The notes: generated from the sequence alone by a model not told the origin. A DNA stretch of 11,189 nt from Euryarchaeota archaeon UBA346 (GCA_002496355.1 DAJP01000027.1:8667-19855), one strand, 5' to 3'. Positions 1-7,662 are shown, counted from the first letter of the stretch. A program made the numbers and translations.

Positions 1-2947
1 AGCCGATATCATACGCCCAGCCGTCACCACCGACAGACCAGATGGATTTCTTCGTTAGCATGTCCCGGGAGTCCCAGATCTGATTCAGTGTCTCATCACG
101 ATGGTCTTTTTCAAGCAAGGATTTAATCTGATCACCATATAGCTTTGATTTCTCTGCATCATGCATGTTTTGCAACCAACCAGAAAACGCTTCTTTTGAC
201 GCACCAGAGGTCTTCTCAACCGCCTGCGTGATGAGATCAGCAAGCCTCGCGCGACGTTGGGCGGTCGCAAGCATCATCCCAAACCCGTATTCAGCGTTGT
301 CTTCAAACAAGGAATTCGCCCATGCAGGACCAAATCCTTGCTCATTAGTTGTGAATGGAACAGATGGCGCAGAACCACCCCAGATCGAGGAGCAACCAGT
401 TGCATTTGCAATAATCATCCGGTCGCCAAACAACTGGGTGATGGTCTTCAGATAGGAGGTTTCCCCACAACCTGAGCATGCCCCAGAAAACTCAAGGAGA
501 GGTTGTCTGAACTGAGAGCCTTTCACGGTGTATGGGTCAAAACCACCAGATCGAACAGGGATCTTCTCCATGTATTGCTGAAACGGGATTTGAGTGTTCA
601 TCTGCGTAGCGATAGGTTTCATCACCAAGGCTTTCTCTTTTGCGGGACAGATATCGGCACAATTCCCGCATCCCATGCAATCCTCAGTGTACACCTGGAT
701 CCGGAAAGAGAGGCCTTCTGCTTCCTTCCCAACTGCTTTTTTCGCAGTAAATCCATTCGGGGCTTTCTGCAGCTCCTCAGATGTTAGCAGCACAGGTCGA
801 ATCGCTGCATGAGGACAGACCATGGCACATTGGTTACATTGGATACATTTATCGATAAGCCATTCAGGGACGTTAATCGCAACCCCACGTTTTTCGTATT
901 TTGTGGTCCCTGGCGGGAAAATCCCTGCCGGGGTGAATGCACTCACCGGGAGTTTATCCCCCTGCTGGGCTAGCATCGGGCACATGACCTTTGTGATGAA
1001 CTCCGGTTGGTCTTTCTTTACTGGTTTTTCCGATTGAACCGTTCTCCACGAGGATGGATAGTGAACCTCTTGGAGACCAGCCAACGACGCATCAACCGCT
1101 TTCCAGTTCATCTCAATGACATTCTGCCCTTTCTTCCCATAGGTTTTTGCAATCGCATCTTTTAGGTAGCGTATCGCATCATCAATCGGCAGGACGTTGG
1201 AGAGCTTGAAGAACACGGTCTGCATCACCATGTTGATCCGACCACCAAGACCGATATCCTCAGCTATCTTCACTGCATCAATCGTATAGAACTTCAGTTT
1301 CTTCTCTGCGATGGTTTTTTTCAAGGAGTTGGGTAGACAGGTTTCCATCTCATCCAAGCTCCAGGAAGAGTTCAGGACAAAAGTACCACCCTCCCGGATC
1401 CCGTCTAAAAGATCATACTTGTCAACATACGATGGTTGATGACAGGCGATATAATCTGCTTTATCGATAAGATAGGAGGAGTGAATCGGTGATTTCCCAA
1501 AGCGGAGATGTGACATGGTAACTCCGCCGGATTTCTTAGAATCATATGCGAAGTAACCTTGGACATACATAGGGGTGTTATCCCCAAGGATCTTGATCGC
1601 ATCCTTATTGGCACCTACTGTACCATCACCACCAATCCCCCAGAATTTACAACGGATTAATCCTTCCGATGCGGTATCGATTTGTTCCCCTAACGATAGC
1701 GAGGTATGGGTGACATCATCGATAATCCCAACCGTGAAATGATTCTTTGGTGAAGGGGTTTTCAGGTTATCGAACACTGCTTTGGCCATGGTGGGAGTAA
1801 AATCCTTTGAGCCAAGACCATACCGGCCTCCAACGACAAGAGGATGGAGGTTCTGGTCATAAAGAACACTACAGATATCAAGATACAATGGTTCGCCAAA
1901 TGCAGCGGTTTCTTTCGTTCGATCGAGGACCGCGATTTTCTTCACGGTCTTTGGTAGTACTTTTAAGAAATGTTCAACAGAGAACGGACGGTATAACCGG
2001 ACTTTGATCAATCCGACTTTTTCACCTTTTTTGTTGAGGTACCCGACCGCTTCCTCGGTAATCTCACAACCGGAACCCATCATGATAACGACACGGTCCG
2101 CGTCAGGCGCACCAACATAATCAAACAGATGATAGGTTCGCCCGGTGAGATCAGCGACTTTTTTCATTTCCTCTTCAACAATCGCAGGGATTTTCTGATA
2201 GAAGCTATTCGCTGCTTCAGTGACCTGGAAATAGATATCAGGGTTCTGCGCTGTTCCCCGTTGATGCGGATGTTCCGGGTTCAATGCCCGCTGTCGGTGT
2301 TTCTTGATTGCATCCCAGTTCACAAGCTTCTTGATATCCTCATAATCGATCATCTCGATCTTCTGAATTTCATGTGACGTGCGGAATCCGTCGAAGAAAT
2401 GCTGAAACGGGATACTAGCTTGTAACGTGGAGAGATGCGCGACTAATGCAAGGTCCATGACTTCTTGGACAGAGTTTGATGAAAGGATTGCAAACCCGGT
2501 TGCTCGCGTCGCCATAACATCCTGGTGATCACCGAAAATCGACAAAGCTTGTCCTGCGAGAGCTCGACCGGTGACATGGAACACACAAGGCATCAGCTCT
2601 CCAGAGATCTTATACATATTTGGGATCATGAGTAGTAACCCTTGCGAGGCGGTGAAGGTCGTCGCACACGCACCAGCAGAGAGCGCTCCATGCACTGCCC
2701 CAGCTGCTCCACCCTCTGACTGCATTTCGGAGACTTTAAGAACTTGGTTGAAAATGTTTTTTCGCCCGTGGGCTGCCCACGCATCAACCTCTTCACCCAT
2801 CGGAGACGATGGCGTGATAGGGTAGATAGCGGCCACATCGCTAAATGCGTATGCGATGTGTGCTGCAGCGGTATTTCCATCAACACTTTTCATAGTTATT
2901 TTTTTCTTATCATTTTTTGTTTGCATCATGGTTTGTTGTTTGTTCAT
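1..2947 (-). CDS. nifJ: Pyruvate:ferredoxin (flavodoxin) oxidoreductase, single-chain NifJ type (3' end beyond window)
   Basis: This enzyme oxidatively decarboxylates pyruvate with CoA to acetyl-CoA and CO2 and reduces ferredoxin in the cytoplasm. I translated 982 codons on the minus strand without a stop. The order matches the one-chain PFOR family: a pyrimidine/pyruvate domain with YPITPSSPMGE at residues 42-52 and FTASQGLLLMIPNMYKI at 98-114; the gamma domain with GIGGDGTVGANKDA at 437-450; a two-cluster ferredoxin domain (C701, C704, C707, C711 and C757, C760, C763, C767); then the TPP/proximal-cluster domain with C824, C827 and C852. The reading stops inside the TPP motif (GDG at 974-976). 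The family is about 1,170-1,200 residues, so roughly 200 are missing, including the fourth proximal-cluster Cys. The start at 2947 is supported by GAGGTG six bases upstream; Met7, Met8 or Met19 are less likely. It lies 111 bp downstream of the deacetylase with its own promoter. Despite the symbol, nothing here suggests nitrogen fixation. Confidence 0.96.
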   Translation of the reverse strand, partial: MNKQQTMMQTKNDKKKITMKSVDGNTAAAHIAYAFSDVAAIYPITPSSPMGEEVDAWAAHGRKNIFNQVLKVSEMQSEGGAAGAVHGALSAGACATTFTASQGLLLMIPNMYKISGELMPCVFHVTGRALAGQALSIFGDHQDVMATRATGFAILSSNSVQEVMDLALVAHLSTLQASIPFQHFFDGFRTSHEIQKIEMIDYEDIKKLVNWDAIKKHRQRALNPEHPHQRGTAQNPDIYFQVTEAANSFYQKIPAIVEEEMKKVADLTGRTYHLFDYVGAPDADRVVIMMGSGCEITEEAVGYLNKKGEKVGLIKVRLYRPFSVEHFLKVLPKTVKKIAVLDRTKETAAFGEPLYLDICSVLYDQNLHPLVVGGRYGLGSKDFTPTMAKAVFDNLKTPSPKNHFTVGIIDDVTHTSLSLGEQIDTASEGLIRCKFWGIGGDGTVGANKDAIKILGDNTPMYVQGYFAYDSKKSGGVTMSHLRFGKSPIHSSYLIDKADYIACHQPSYVDKYDLLDGIREGGTFVLNSSWSLDEMETCLPNSLKKTIAEKKLKFYTIDAVKIAEDIGLGGRINMVMQTVFFKLSNVLPIDDAIRYLKDAIAKTYGKKGQNVIEMNWKAVDASLAGLQEVHYPSSWRTVQSEKPVKKDQPEFITKVMCPMLAQQGDKLPVSAFTPAGIFPPGTTKYEKRGVAINVPEWLIDKCIQCNQCAMVCPHAAIRPVLLTSEELQKAPNGFTAKKAVGKEAEGLSFRIQVYTEDCMGCGNCADICPAKEKALVMKPIATQMNTQIPFQQYMEKIPVRSGGFDPYTVKGSQFRQPLLEFSGACSGCGETSYLKTITQLFGDRMIIANATGCSSIWGGSAPSVPFTTNEQGFGPAWANSLFEDNAEYGFGMMLATAQRRARLADLITQAVEKTSGASKEAFSGWLQNMHDAEKSKLYGDQIKSLLEKDHRDETLNQIWDSRDMLTKKSIWSVGGDGWAYDIG

Positions 2948-2953
2948 GAAAAA

Positions 2954-2959
2954 CACCTC
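2954..2959 (-). promoter_or_regulatory. Shine-Dalgarno site of nifJ
   Basis: Read on the minus strand the bases are GAGGTG, complementary to the archaeal anti-SD (ACCUCC/AUCACCUCC), followed by TTTTTC and ATG at 2947. The 6-nt spacing picks this start over the three in-frame Met codons further downstream. Confidence 0.75.
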
Positions 2960-2994
2960 ATGAGAAGAAAATCTCATCTGTTTTCAATAAAGGT

Positions 2995-3003
2995 CCTTAT
3001 AGA
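2995..3003 (-). promoter_or_regulatory. Probable TATA box of nifJ
   Basis: The minus strand reads TCTATAAGG, centred about 26 nt upstream of a predicted transcription start near 2973. That leaves a leader of about 26 nt carrying the Shine-Dalgarno site. The box sits inside a short imperfect palindrome with 4-bp arms (GGTC and GACC, 2992-3005). Inferred from spacing only; co-transcription from the deacetylase promoter is also possible. Confidence 0.45.
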
Positions 3004-3015
3004 CCAACTAATCGG

Positions 3016-3034
3016 TATCTAGGTTCGCTAGATA
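3016..3034. repeat. 19-bp perfect-armed palindrome upstream of nifJ
   Basis: TATCTAG, spacer GTTCG, CTAGATA: 7-bp arms with no mismatch, in the 111-bp gap between the deacetylase stop and nifJ. It ends 12 bp upstream of the proposed nifJ TATA box, a position suited to a regulator site. It could instead form a 3' hairpin for the deacetylase transcript, but no T run follows it on the minus strand, which argues against a terminator. Confidence 0.5.
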
Positions 3035-3058
3035 AAGATTTGGTTATAAGGAGGAATA

Positions 3059-4093
3059 TCACAGCGTCCAATACTCACTGAGGGATGCTTTCAATTGGGA
3101 GACCATGTGTCTGACTGCCGCTGGGTCAGAGTCAGGGATGTCCTCTTCTTCCAGGTACTCTTGTTTTCCTAACAGACCACAGAAGACGTTATAATAGGAT
3201 TTTATGCAGGCGACGCTATTATAACCGCCCCCAAGTAGGACTAGGAGTTTCTGGCAGGTCTCCTGTGACAGCTCTTCGACTTGCTTCGCGAGATGATAGT
3301 AGGTCTGGTAAGTGAGATTCAGGTCAGCAAGCGGGTCAACATGATGTGTATCGACACCAGACTGATACAGTATGACGTCTGGTTTGAACTGTCTTGTGAC
3401 AGGTGGAACGATCGCTTTAAAGGCATTCAGATAGCTGACGCCTCCAGTTCCTGGAGGAAAAGGGAGGTTTATGGTATATCCAGCGGCATCGTCCCTGCCC
3501 AGGGTTTCCATACCACCGGTCCCTGGATAGAGCGTCCGGCCGTCTTGATGAAACGACAGGTTCATCACGCTTCGATCATCGATATAGATATCTTGGGTGC
3601 CATTCCCATGGTGGACATCCACATCAATAATCATGAACCGTTTCAGATGATGGACCGCCCGGAGGTGTTCGATGGCGACCGCGATGTCATTGAAGAAACA
3701 GAATCCTGAAGAGTGTCCCTTGCTCGCATGATGAAAACCACCTAAGGGGTTGATTGCGACCTGGAAGCCTTCGAAAAGTTTTTCACCAGCGCACATGCTC
3801 CCACCAGCAGCAAGGCTTGCAATCTCAAAGATGCCTTTCGGGGCGGGCGTATCCTCTGATAGCCACCCACCGGTTTGACTCAGTTTTTTTATGTGATCTA
3901 CATAGGCAGCAGCATGCACCTTAAGTAGGTCTGCCTCTGTCGCTTTTTTTGGGGTGAACACCTGAAATTCAGCAAGAAGGTTCTTCTCTTTCAGGTAGGC
4001 CATGATGTTCTTAGGTTTGTCTCCGATGAGCGGATGGTCCGTGCCAAGGTCGTATTTGTTATAATCCTCATGATAGACAATTGCTTGTTTCAT
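3059..4093 (-). CDS. Histone deacetylase-superfamily (AcuC-like) zinc deacetylase
   Basis: Removes acetyl groups from acetyl-lysine or a small acetylated amine through an active-site zinc; cytoplasmic, with no signal peptide. The protein is 344 aa from ATG at 4093. The full class I HDAC/AcuC signature is present: the His pair H121-H122 (GGFHHA), GFCFFNDIAVA at 130-140, zinc ligands D159 and H161 in DVDVHHGNG, the third ligand D248 in SGVDTHH, and the catalytic Tyr Y291 in LGGGYNS. Length suits AcuC-like enzymes (about 350-390 aa), with a short C terminus. A TTG codon at 4102 would add three residues (MVT) but has no clear RBS; the ATG has none either, so a short-leader or leaderless start is possible. 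The gene is divergent from the hydrogenase operon and upstream of nifJ. The substrate is not shown: acetyl-CoA synthetase-type enzymes, an acetylated chromatin protein or an acetylpolyamine are all possible. Confidence 0.93.
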   Translation of the reverse strand: MKQAIVYHEDYNKYDLGTDHPLIGDKPKNIMAYLKEKNLLAEFQVFTPKKATEADLLKVHAAAYVDHIKKLSQTGGWLSEDTPAPKGIFEIASLAAGGSMCAGEKLFEGFQVAINPLGGFHHASKGHSSGFCFFNDIAVAIEHLRAVHHLKRFMIIDVDVHHGNGTQDIYIDDRSVMNLSFHQDGRTLYPGTGGMETLGRDDAAGYTINLPFPPGTGGVSYLNAFKAIVPPVTRQFKPDVILYQSGVDTHHVDPLADLNLTYQTYYHLAKQVEELSQETCQKLLVLLGGGYNSVACIKSYYNVFCGLLGKQEYLEEEDIPDSDPAAVRHMVSQLKASLSEYWTL

Positions 4094-4227
4094 AGTAACC
4101 AAAAGGGAAACAGCGGCGGAGGTAAAAAGTTTCTCTTCTCCGGCAATCCCATTACATAGTTAAACACATATATCTGTTTAGTATATACATCAACCACCTT
4201 GTTGCTTCTCTTGAGGGGGAGCTCTTC

Positions 4228-4246
4228 GATAACACTCATAGTTATC
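4228..4246. repeat. 19-bp palindrome, probable operator of the hydrogenase operon
   Basis: GATAAC, spacer ACTCATA, GTTATC: perfect 6-bp arms, 47 bp upstream of the mvhG ATG and 2 bp before the TATA-like GAATAAAAAG. The arm length and the position at the promoter are typical of a dimeric helix-turn-helix regulator site. The regulator is not encoded in the window. Confidence 0.45.
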
Positions 4247-4282
4247 TTGAATAAAAAGACACTTCGGTATCAGAAATATCTT

Positions 4283-4288
4283 GGTGAT
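4283..4288 (+). promoter_or_regulatory. Shine-Dalgarno site deciding the mvhG start
   Basis: GGTGAT, an exact complement of the AUCACC core of the archaeal 16S tail, lies 4 nt before ATG 4293. It overlaps the alternative TTG 4281, GTG 4284 and ATG 4287 codons, so those are unlikely starts. Confidence 0.65.
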
Positions 4289-4292
4289 GAGA

Positions 4293-5291
4293 ATGCCAAC
4301 AGACAAGAAAAAAGAACCAGGCAAGAAACTTCAGATCGCGTTATACTGGGCTGCCAGCTGTGGTGGTTGTGAAATCGGGATGCTTGATATTGATGAGAAG
4401 ATCCTTGATCTTACCGCTGCTGCCGATATCGTGTTTTGGCCGGTCGCTGTCGATACAAAATATAAGGATATAGAAGCTCTCGAGGACGCAAGTATCGATG
4501 TCTGTTTTTTTAATGGAGGAATCCGAAACTCAGAGCAAGAGCATCTCGCGAAACTGTTACGGAAGAAATCAAAGGTTCTCATCTCATTTGGTGCGTGCGC
4601 CGTCAGTGGGGGGGTCCCCGGGTTAGCGAACATGGCGAACCGAGAGGAAATCTTCAAAACAGCGTATCTACAGAATCCGTCGACGGAGAATCCAGAAAAA
4701 CGAGTCCCAAAAACCTCTGTGAAGGTAAAAGAAGGAGAATTGACCCTCCCTGAGTTTTATGATACACTCCTCCCGCTCCACCAGGTGGTCGAAGTCGATT
4801 ACTTTATCCCAGGATGCCCGCCTCCACCATGGCTGATTCTTGATGCTTTTAATGCCATCATCGAAGGCAAGCTCCCAAAGAAAGGATCAGTCCTTGCGCC
4901 ACTTAAAGCAGTCTGCGATGAATGCCGATTCAAACTCTCTGAAAAAAAGATTCAAACGATAAAACGTATCTATGAACTGGAAAAGATGGAAGAGAAATGT
5001 TTCCTTGAACAGAATGTCATCTGCATGGGTCCCGCGACTCGAGCGGGATGTCATGGACGATGCATGGAAGGGAATATGCCTTGCACGGGTTGTCAAGGGA
5101 TCCTCCCCAACGCACTCGATCAAGGGGCAAGTATGATCTCCGCACTTGCGTCCATCCTTGGCCTTGAGACCGAACAAAACATGAGTGATAAAGAGGTGGA
5201 TGCGCTCATAGAAAAAATCCCTGATGTCGTCGGCACCTTCTACAAATACTCCTTAGCAGCATCCTTAATTAATCGGAAGATGATGAAATGA
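4293..5291 (+). CDS. mvhG: F420-non-reducing [NiFe]-hydrogenase small subunit (MvhG, group 3c)
   Basis: This is the electron-transfer subunit, carrying iron-sulfur clusters from the Ni-Fe site of MvhA towards the MvhD subunit. It is 332 aa from ATG 4293, chosen because GGTGAT precedes it. There is no Tat signal, so it is cytoplasmic. Proximal [4Fe-4S] ligands are visible: C23 and C26 (CGGCEIG), C102 (FGACAVSGG) and C175 (PGCPPPP). The C-terminal half holds a second Cys set: C208 and C211 (CDEC), C236, C244, C253 (GPATRAGCHGRC), C257, C264 and C267 (PCTGC), as expected for the medial and distal clusters of group 3 small subunits. The stop overlaps the mvhA start by 4 nt (ATGA), indicating translational coupling. 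Start codons at 4281, 4284 or 4287 would lengthen it by up to four residues. Confidence 0.95.
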   Translation: MPTDKKKEPGKKLQIALYWAASCGGCEIGMLDIDEKILDLTAAADIVFWPVAVDTKYKDIEALEDASIDVCFFNGGIRNSEQEHLAKLLRKKSKVLISFGACAVSGGVPGLANMANREEIFKTAYLQNPSTENPEKRVPKTSVKVKEGELTLPEFYDTLLPLHQVVEVDYFIPGCPPPPWLILDAFNAIIEGKLPKKGSVLAPLKAVCDECRFKLSEKKIQTIKRIYELEKMEEKCFLEQNVICMGPATRAGCHGRCMEGNMPCTGCQGILPNALDQGASMISALASILGLETEQNMSDKEVDALIEKIPDVVGTFYKYSLAASLINRKMMK

Positions 5292-6745
5292 AAACCATCA
5301 CGATAGACCCTATCACTCGGTTAGAGGGTCATGGGAAAATCAGCATCTTCCTCAATGAACAGGGTGATGTTGAAAACGCGTACCTCCAGATACCTGAACT
5401 CCGTGGGTTTGAAAAATTTGCTGAAGGACGACGCGCGGAGGACATGCCTCAGATCACCTCACGCATCTGCGGTGTTTGTCCTGTCGCGCATCATTTTGCA
5501 GCGACCAAAGCATTGGATGCAGCCTTCCATGTCGACCCACCATCTGCTGCTAAAAAACTTCGAGAACTGTTGTATTGCGGGTATGTCATTTATGATCATA
5601 TCCTTCATTTCTATTTCCTGGGTGGTCCTGATTTCGTAGTCGGCCCCGAAGCACCTGCTGCGAAAAGAAACATTCTTGGGGTCATTGAGAAAGCAGGAAT
5701 TGATGTAGCAAAAGATGTGATAAAACACCGGGCGTTCGGTCAGAGGATTACTGCGATTCTTGGTGGAAAAGCGACCCATCCGGTCTGCGGGCTGCCCGGG
5801 GGAGTCTCCAAGGGGCTTACCAAGGATGAAGTCAAGGAGATCAAGGACATGGTCTCATCCTGTAACACCTTTGCGAAGTTCACGTTAAATCTCTTTGAAG
5901 ACGTGGTCTTGAAAAACAAAGCATATGTGGATTTAATCCGTTCAGATCCGTACACGCTGAAGACCTACAACATGGGTCTGGTTGATAAACACAATAAAAT
6001 GAATTTTTATGAAGGAATGATTCGTGTCACAGACCAAGAGGCAAACCAACTTGAGAAATTCGATGCTAAAGACTATACGAACCATATCGTTGAGCGGGTC
6101 GAGGAATGGAGCTACATGAAATACCCTTATCTGAAAAGCATCGGTTGGCAAGGTCTTACCGATGGGAAGAAGAGTGGGATCTATCGGGTCGGTCCTTTAG
6201 GTAGGTTGAACGCGGCTGATGGGATGGCGACCCCACAGGCGGAGAAGGAATACAAACGTATGTTCGACACTCTTGGTGGAAAACCTGTGAACTCGACGCT
6301 CGCATTCCATTGGGCTCGTCTCATCGAACTGTTGTATGCAACTGAGCGAGCCAAAGAACTTATTGAGGATGAGGATATCACTTCGACTCATATCCGAAAC
6401 CCTGTGGGAAGCCCTGGAGAAGGAATCGGGGTCGTTGAAGCAGCGCGAGGCACCCTGATTCATCACTATCATGTTGACAAACAGGGGTTGATTGAAAAGG
6501 CAAACATGATTGTGGCGACTACAAACAACGCGGGAGCGATCACCATGTCCGTGCGAAATGCAGCTAGAGGCGTCATCCACAAAGGTCAGATTAATGATGG
6601 TTTGTTGAATAAAGTGGAAATGTCGTTCCGTGCTTATGATCCTTGTTTCGGGTGTGCGACCCATACCCTCCCAGGGGGACTGCCGCTGAAGGTGAATATT
6701 TACAATCAAGAAAAGAAGCTTTATAGAACATTTTCACAACCATAG
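5288..6745 (+). CDS. mvhA: F420-non-reducing [NiFe]-hydrogenase large subunit (MvhA, group 3c)
   Basis: Catalytic subunit that splits or forms H2 at a Ni-Fe(CN)2CO centre in the cytoplasm. It is 485 aa, normal for the family. The N-terminal motif is RICGVCPVAHH with C61 and C64, following ITRLEGHGKI at 9-18. The C-terminal motif is DPCFGCATH with C453, C456 and H459. All four Ni ligands are therefore present. A 26-residue tail follows H459; in this family such a tail is removed by a specific endopeptidase after nickel insertion, and a matching protease is the next gene. The YDPCFGCATH form and the partnership with MvhD fit group 3c (Mvh) better than the NAD(P)-linked 3b or 3d types or the F420-reducing 3a type. 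It starts inside the mvhG stop codon. Confidence 0.96.
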   Translation: MKTITIDPITRLEGHGKISIFLNEQGDVENAYLQIPELRGFEKFAEGRRAEDMPQITSRICGVCPVAHHFAATKALDAAFHVDPPSAAKKLRELLYCGYVIYDHILHFYFLGGPDFVVGPEAPAAKRNILGVIEKAGIDVAKDVIKHRAFGQRITAILGGKATHPVCGLPGGVSKGLTKDEVKEIKDMVSSCNTFAKFTLNLFEDVVLKNKAYVDLIRSDPYTLKTYNMGLVDKHNKMNFYEGMIRVTDQEANQLEKFDAKDYTNHIVERVEEWSYMKYPYLKSIGWQGLTDGKKSGIYRVGPLGRLNAADGMATPQAEKEYKRMFDTLGGKPVNSTLAFHWARLIELLYATERAKELIEDEDITSTHIRNPVGSPGEGIGVVEAARGTLIHHYHVDKQGLIEKANMIVATTNNAGAITMSVRNAARGVIHKGQINDGLLNKVEMSFRAYDPCFGCATHTLPGGLPLKVNIYNQEKKLYRTFSQP

Positions 6746-6754
6746 GAGTATGAG

Positions 6755-7213
6755 ATGAAAACGATGGTGCTTGGTGTCGGCAATCCTATCCTGCAGGATG
6801 ACGGTGTAGGACTTCATGTCATTGATTCGCTCAGAGGACTGTTGAATCATTCGCTGGTGACATTAGAGACCGCAACGACAGGGGGACTGAACCTGCTGGA
6901 TCTGATCCGTGGATACGAGAAGGTCATCCTTATCGATGCGGTGAAACAGGACCAAAGCCCCCCAGGTGAAGTGAAACGCTTCTTGCTGTCTGATTTCCAA
7001 ACAGTTCATTCCTGTAATCCCCATGATGTCTCTTTATCAGAGGCGTTGCAGATGGCAAAACAACTCGGGGAACAACACCTGCCATCAACAATCATTCTGA
7101 TCGGCATCACTGTGAAGAATACCTATGAGTTCGGGGAACAGCTCAGCAGTGAGGTTGCTTCAGCGGTACCCATTGCAGTCAGCCTGGTTCTTGAGGAGCT
7201 GAAAAACACCTAG
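6755..7213 (+). CDS. Hydrogenase maturation endopeptidase (HyaD/HybD/HycI family)
   Basis: Cleaves the C-terminal extension of the [NiFe] large subunit once nickel is in place, letting the active site close. It is 152 aa, the usual family length. The signature GVGNPILQDDGVG is at residues 7-19. The predicted nickel-sensing ligands by alignment with E. coli HybD (E16, D62, H93) are D16, D61 (ILIDAV) and H90 (NPHD). D16 is Asp rather than Glu, a conservative change. The start is supported by AGGAG at 6744-6748, 6 nt upstream, overlapping the mvhA stop. Placed between mvhA and mvhD, it is almost certainly dedicated to this hydrogenase and probably acts after H459 of MvhA. Confidence 0.93.
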   Translation: MKTMVLGVGNPILQDDGVGLHVIDSLRGLLNHSLVTLETATTGGLNLLDLIRGYEKVILIDAVKQDQSPPGEVKRFLLSDFQTVHSCNPHDVSLSEALQMAKQLGEQHLPSTIILIGITVKNTYEFGEQLSSEVASAVPIAVSLVLEELKNT

Positions 7214-7225
7214 AGGCAAAAAACC

Positions 7226-7648
7226 ATGTCAGAAGAATTTGAACCAAACATCCTTGGATTTCTCTGCAACTGGTGCAGTTACGCTGGAGCGGATCTTGCT
7301 GGGACCAGTCGGATGAAGTATCCTTCCAATCTCAAATCAATCCGGGTCATGTGCTCAGGAAGAGTAGACCCCGCGTTTGTTCTTGAGGCGTTACGAAAAG
7401 GAGTCGATGGTGTTCTCATCGCAGGATGCCACCCTGGTGATTGCCATTACCAGTCAGGGAACTATAAGACGAACCGAAGGATGAAGTTACTGAAGAAATT
7501 ATTAGAGGAACTCGGGATTGAACCACAGCGTGTTCGTTTTGAGTACGTTTCTGCATCGGAAGGACAGAAGTTCGCAACCATTGTGACTGAGTTCGTCGCA
7601 GAGATTAAAAAACTCGGACCAAATCCTCTTGTGGTTAAAAAAATATAA
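7226..7648 (+). CDS. mvhD: Hydrogenase delta / MvhD-FlpD family iron-sulfur subunit
   Basis: A [2Fe-2S] protein that in methanogens bridges the MvhAG hydrogenase to HdrA of the heterodisulfide reductase, delivering electrons for flavin-based bifurcation. It is 140 aa, full length for the family. Five conserved Cys are seen: C14 and C17 (FLCNWCSYAGADLAG), C43 (VMCSGRVDP), and C68 and C73 (AGCHPGDCHY). The start has GAGG at 7213-7216, overlapping the previous stop, with a 9-nt gap. It lies last among the hydrogenase structural genes, after the protease; in Methanothermobacter mvhD comes first. No hdrABC and no polyferredoxin mvhB are in the window, so its electron partner must be encoded elsewhere or differ from the methanogen one. 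Confidence 0.94.
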   Translation: MSEEFEPNILGFLCNWCSYAGADLAGTSRMKYPSNLKSIRVMCSGRVDPAFVLEALRKGVDGVLIAGCHPGDCHYQSGNYKTNRRMKLLKKLLEELGIEPQRVRFEYVSASEGQKFATIVTEFVAEIKKLGPNPLVVKKI

Positions 7649-7662
7649 AATGAGTGATAAAA

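Larger units (their letters stand above)
4094..4292. promoter_or_regulatory. Divergent intergenic promoter region (deacetylase / hydrogenase operon)
   Basis: This 199-bp stretch must hold promoters for both directions. The AT-rich core at about 4151-4190 contains TATA-like strings on both strands (for example GTATATAC at 4181-4188, itself palindromic). A second plus-strand candidate, GAATAAAAAG at 4249-4258, would start transcription near 4280 and give a very short leader containing the mvhG Shine-Dalgarno site. Which is used cannot be settled by eye. A GATAAC/GTTATC palindrome lies just before the second candidate. I see no ORF or RNA gene here. Confidence 0.55.

Noticed and set aside
165..2825. 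Several 60-96 aa plus-strand ORFs (for example 165-455, 503-787, 2571-2825)
   Set aside because: All lie inside the open minus-strand nifJ frame, which has continuous family motifs; they are antisense shadows with no ribosome binding sites.
1..2947. A nitrogen-fixation role suggested by the nifJ name
   Set aside because: No other nif gene is in the window; single-chain PFOR is general pyruvate metabolism.
3281..3709. 142-aa plus-strand ORF
   Set aside because: Antisense to the active-site region of the deacetylase; it shows no recognisable motifs of its own.
4094..4102. TTG start adding three residues to the deacetylase
   Set aside because: ATG 4093 begins at the family-like MKQAIVYHED; TTG has no ribosome binding site and is a rarer start.
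4281..4292. TTG/GTG/ATG alternative starts for mvhG
   Set aside because: They overlap the GGTGAT Shine-Dalgarno that fits ATG 4293.
6197..6709. 170-aa minus-strand ORF
   Set aside because: Antisense to the C-terminal half of mvhA, whose frame contains the Ni-binding motif; no promoter or motif supports it.
4293..7648. F420-reducing (Frh) or NAD(P)-linked (group 3b/3d) hydrogenase
   Set aside because: There is no FrhB-like or diaphorase gene, and the MvhD-family subunit and MvhA-type motifs fit group 3c.
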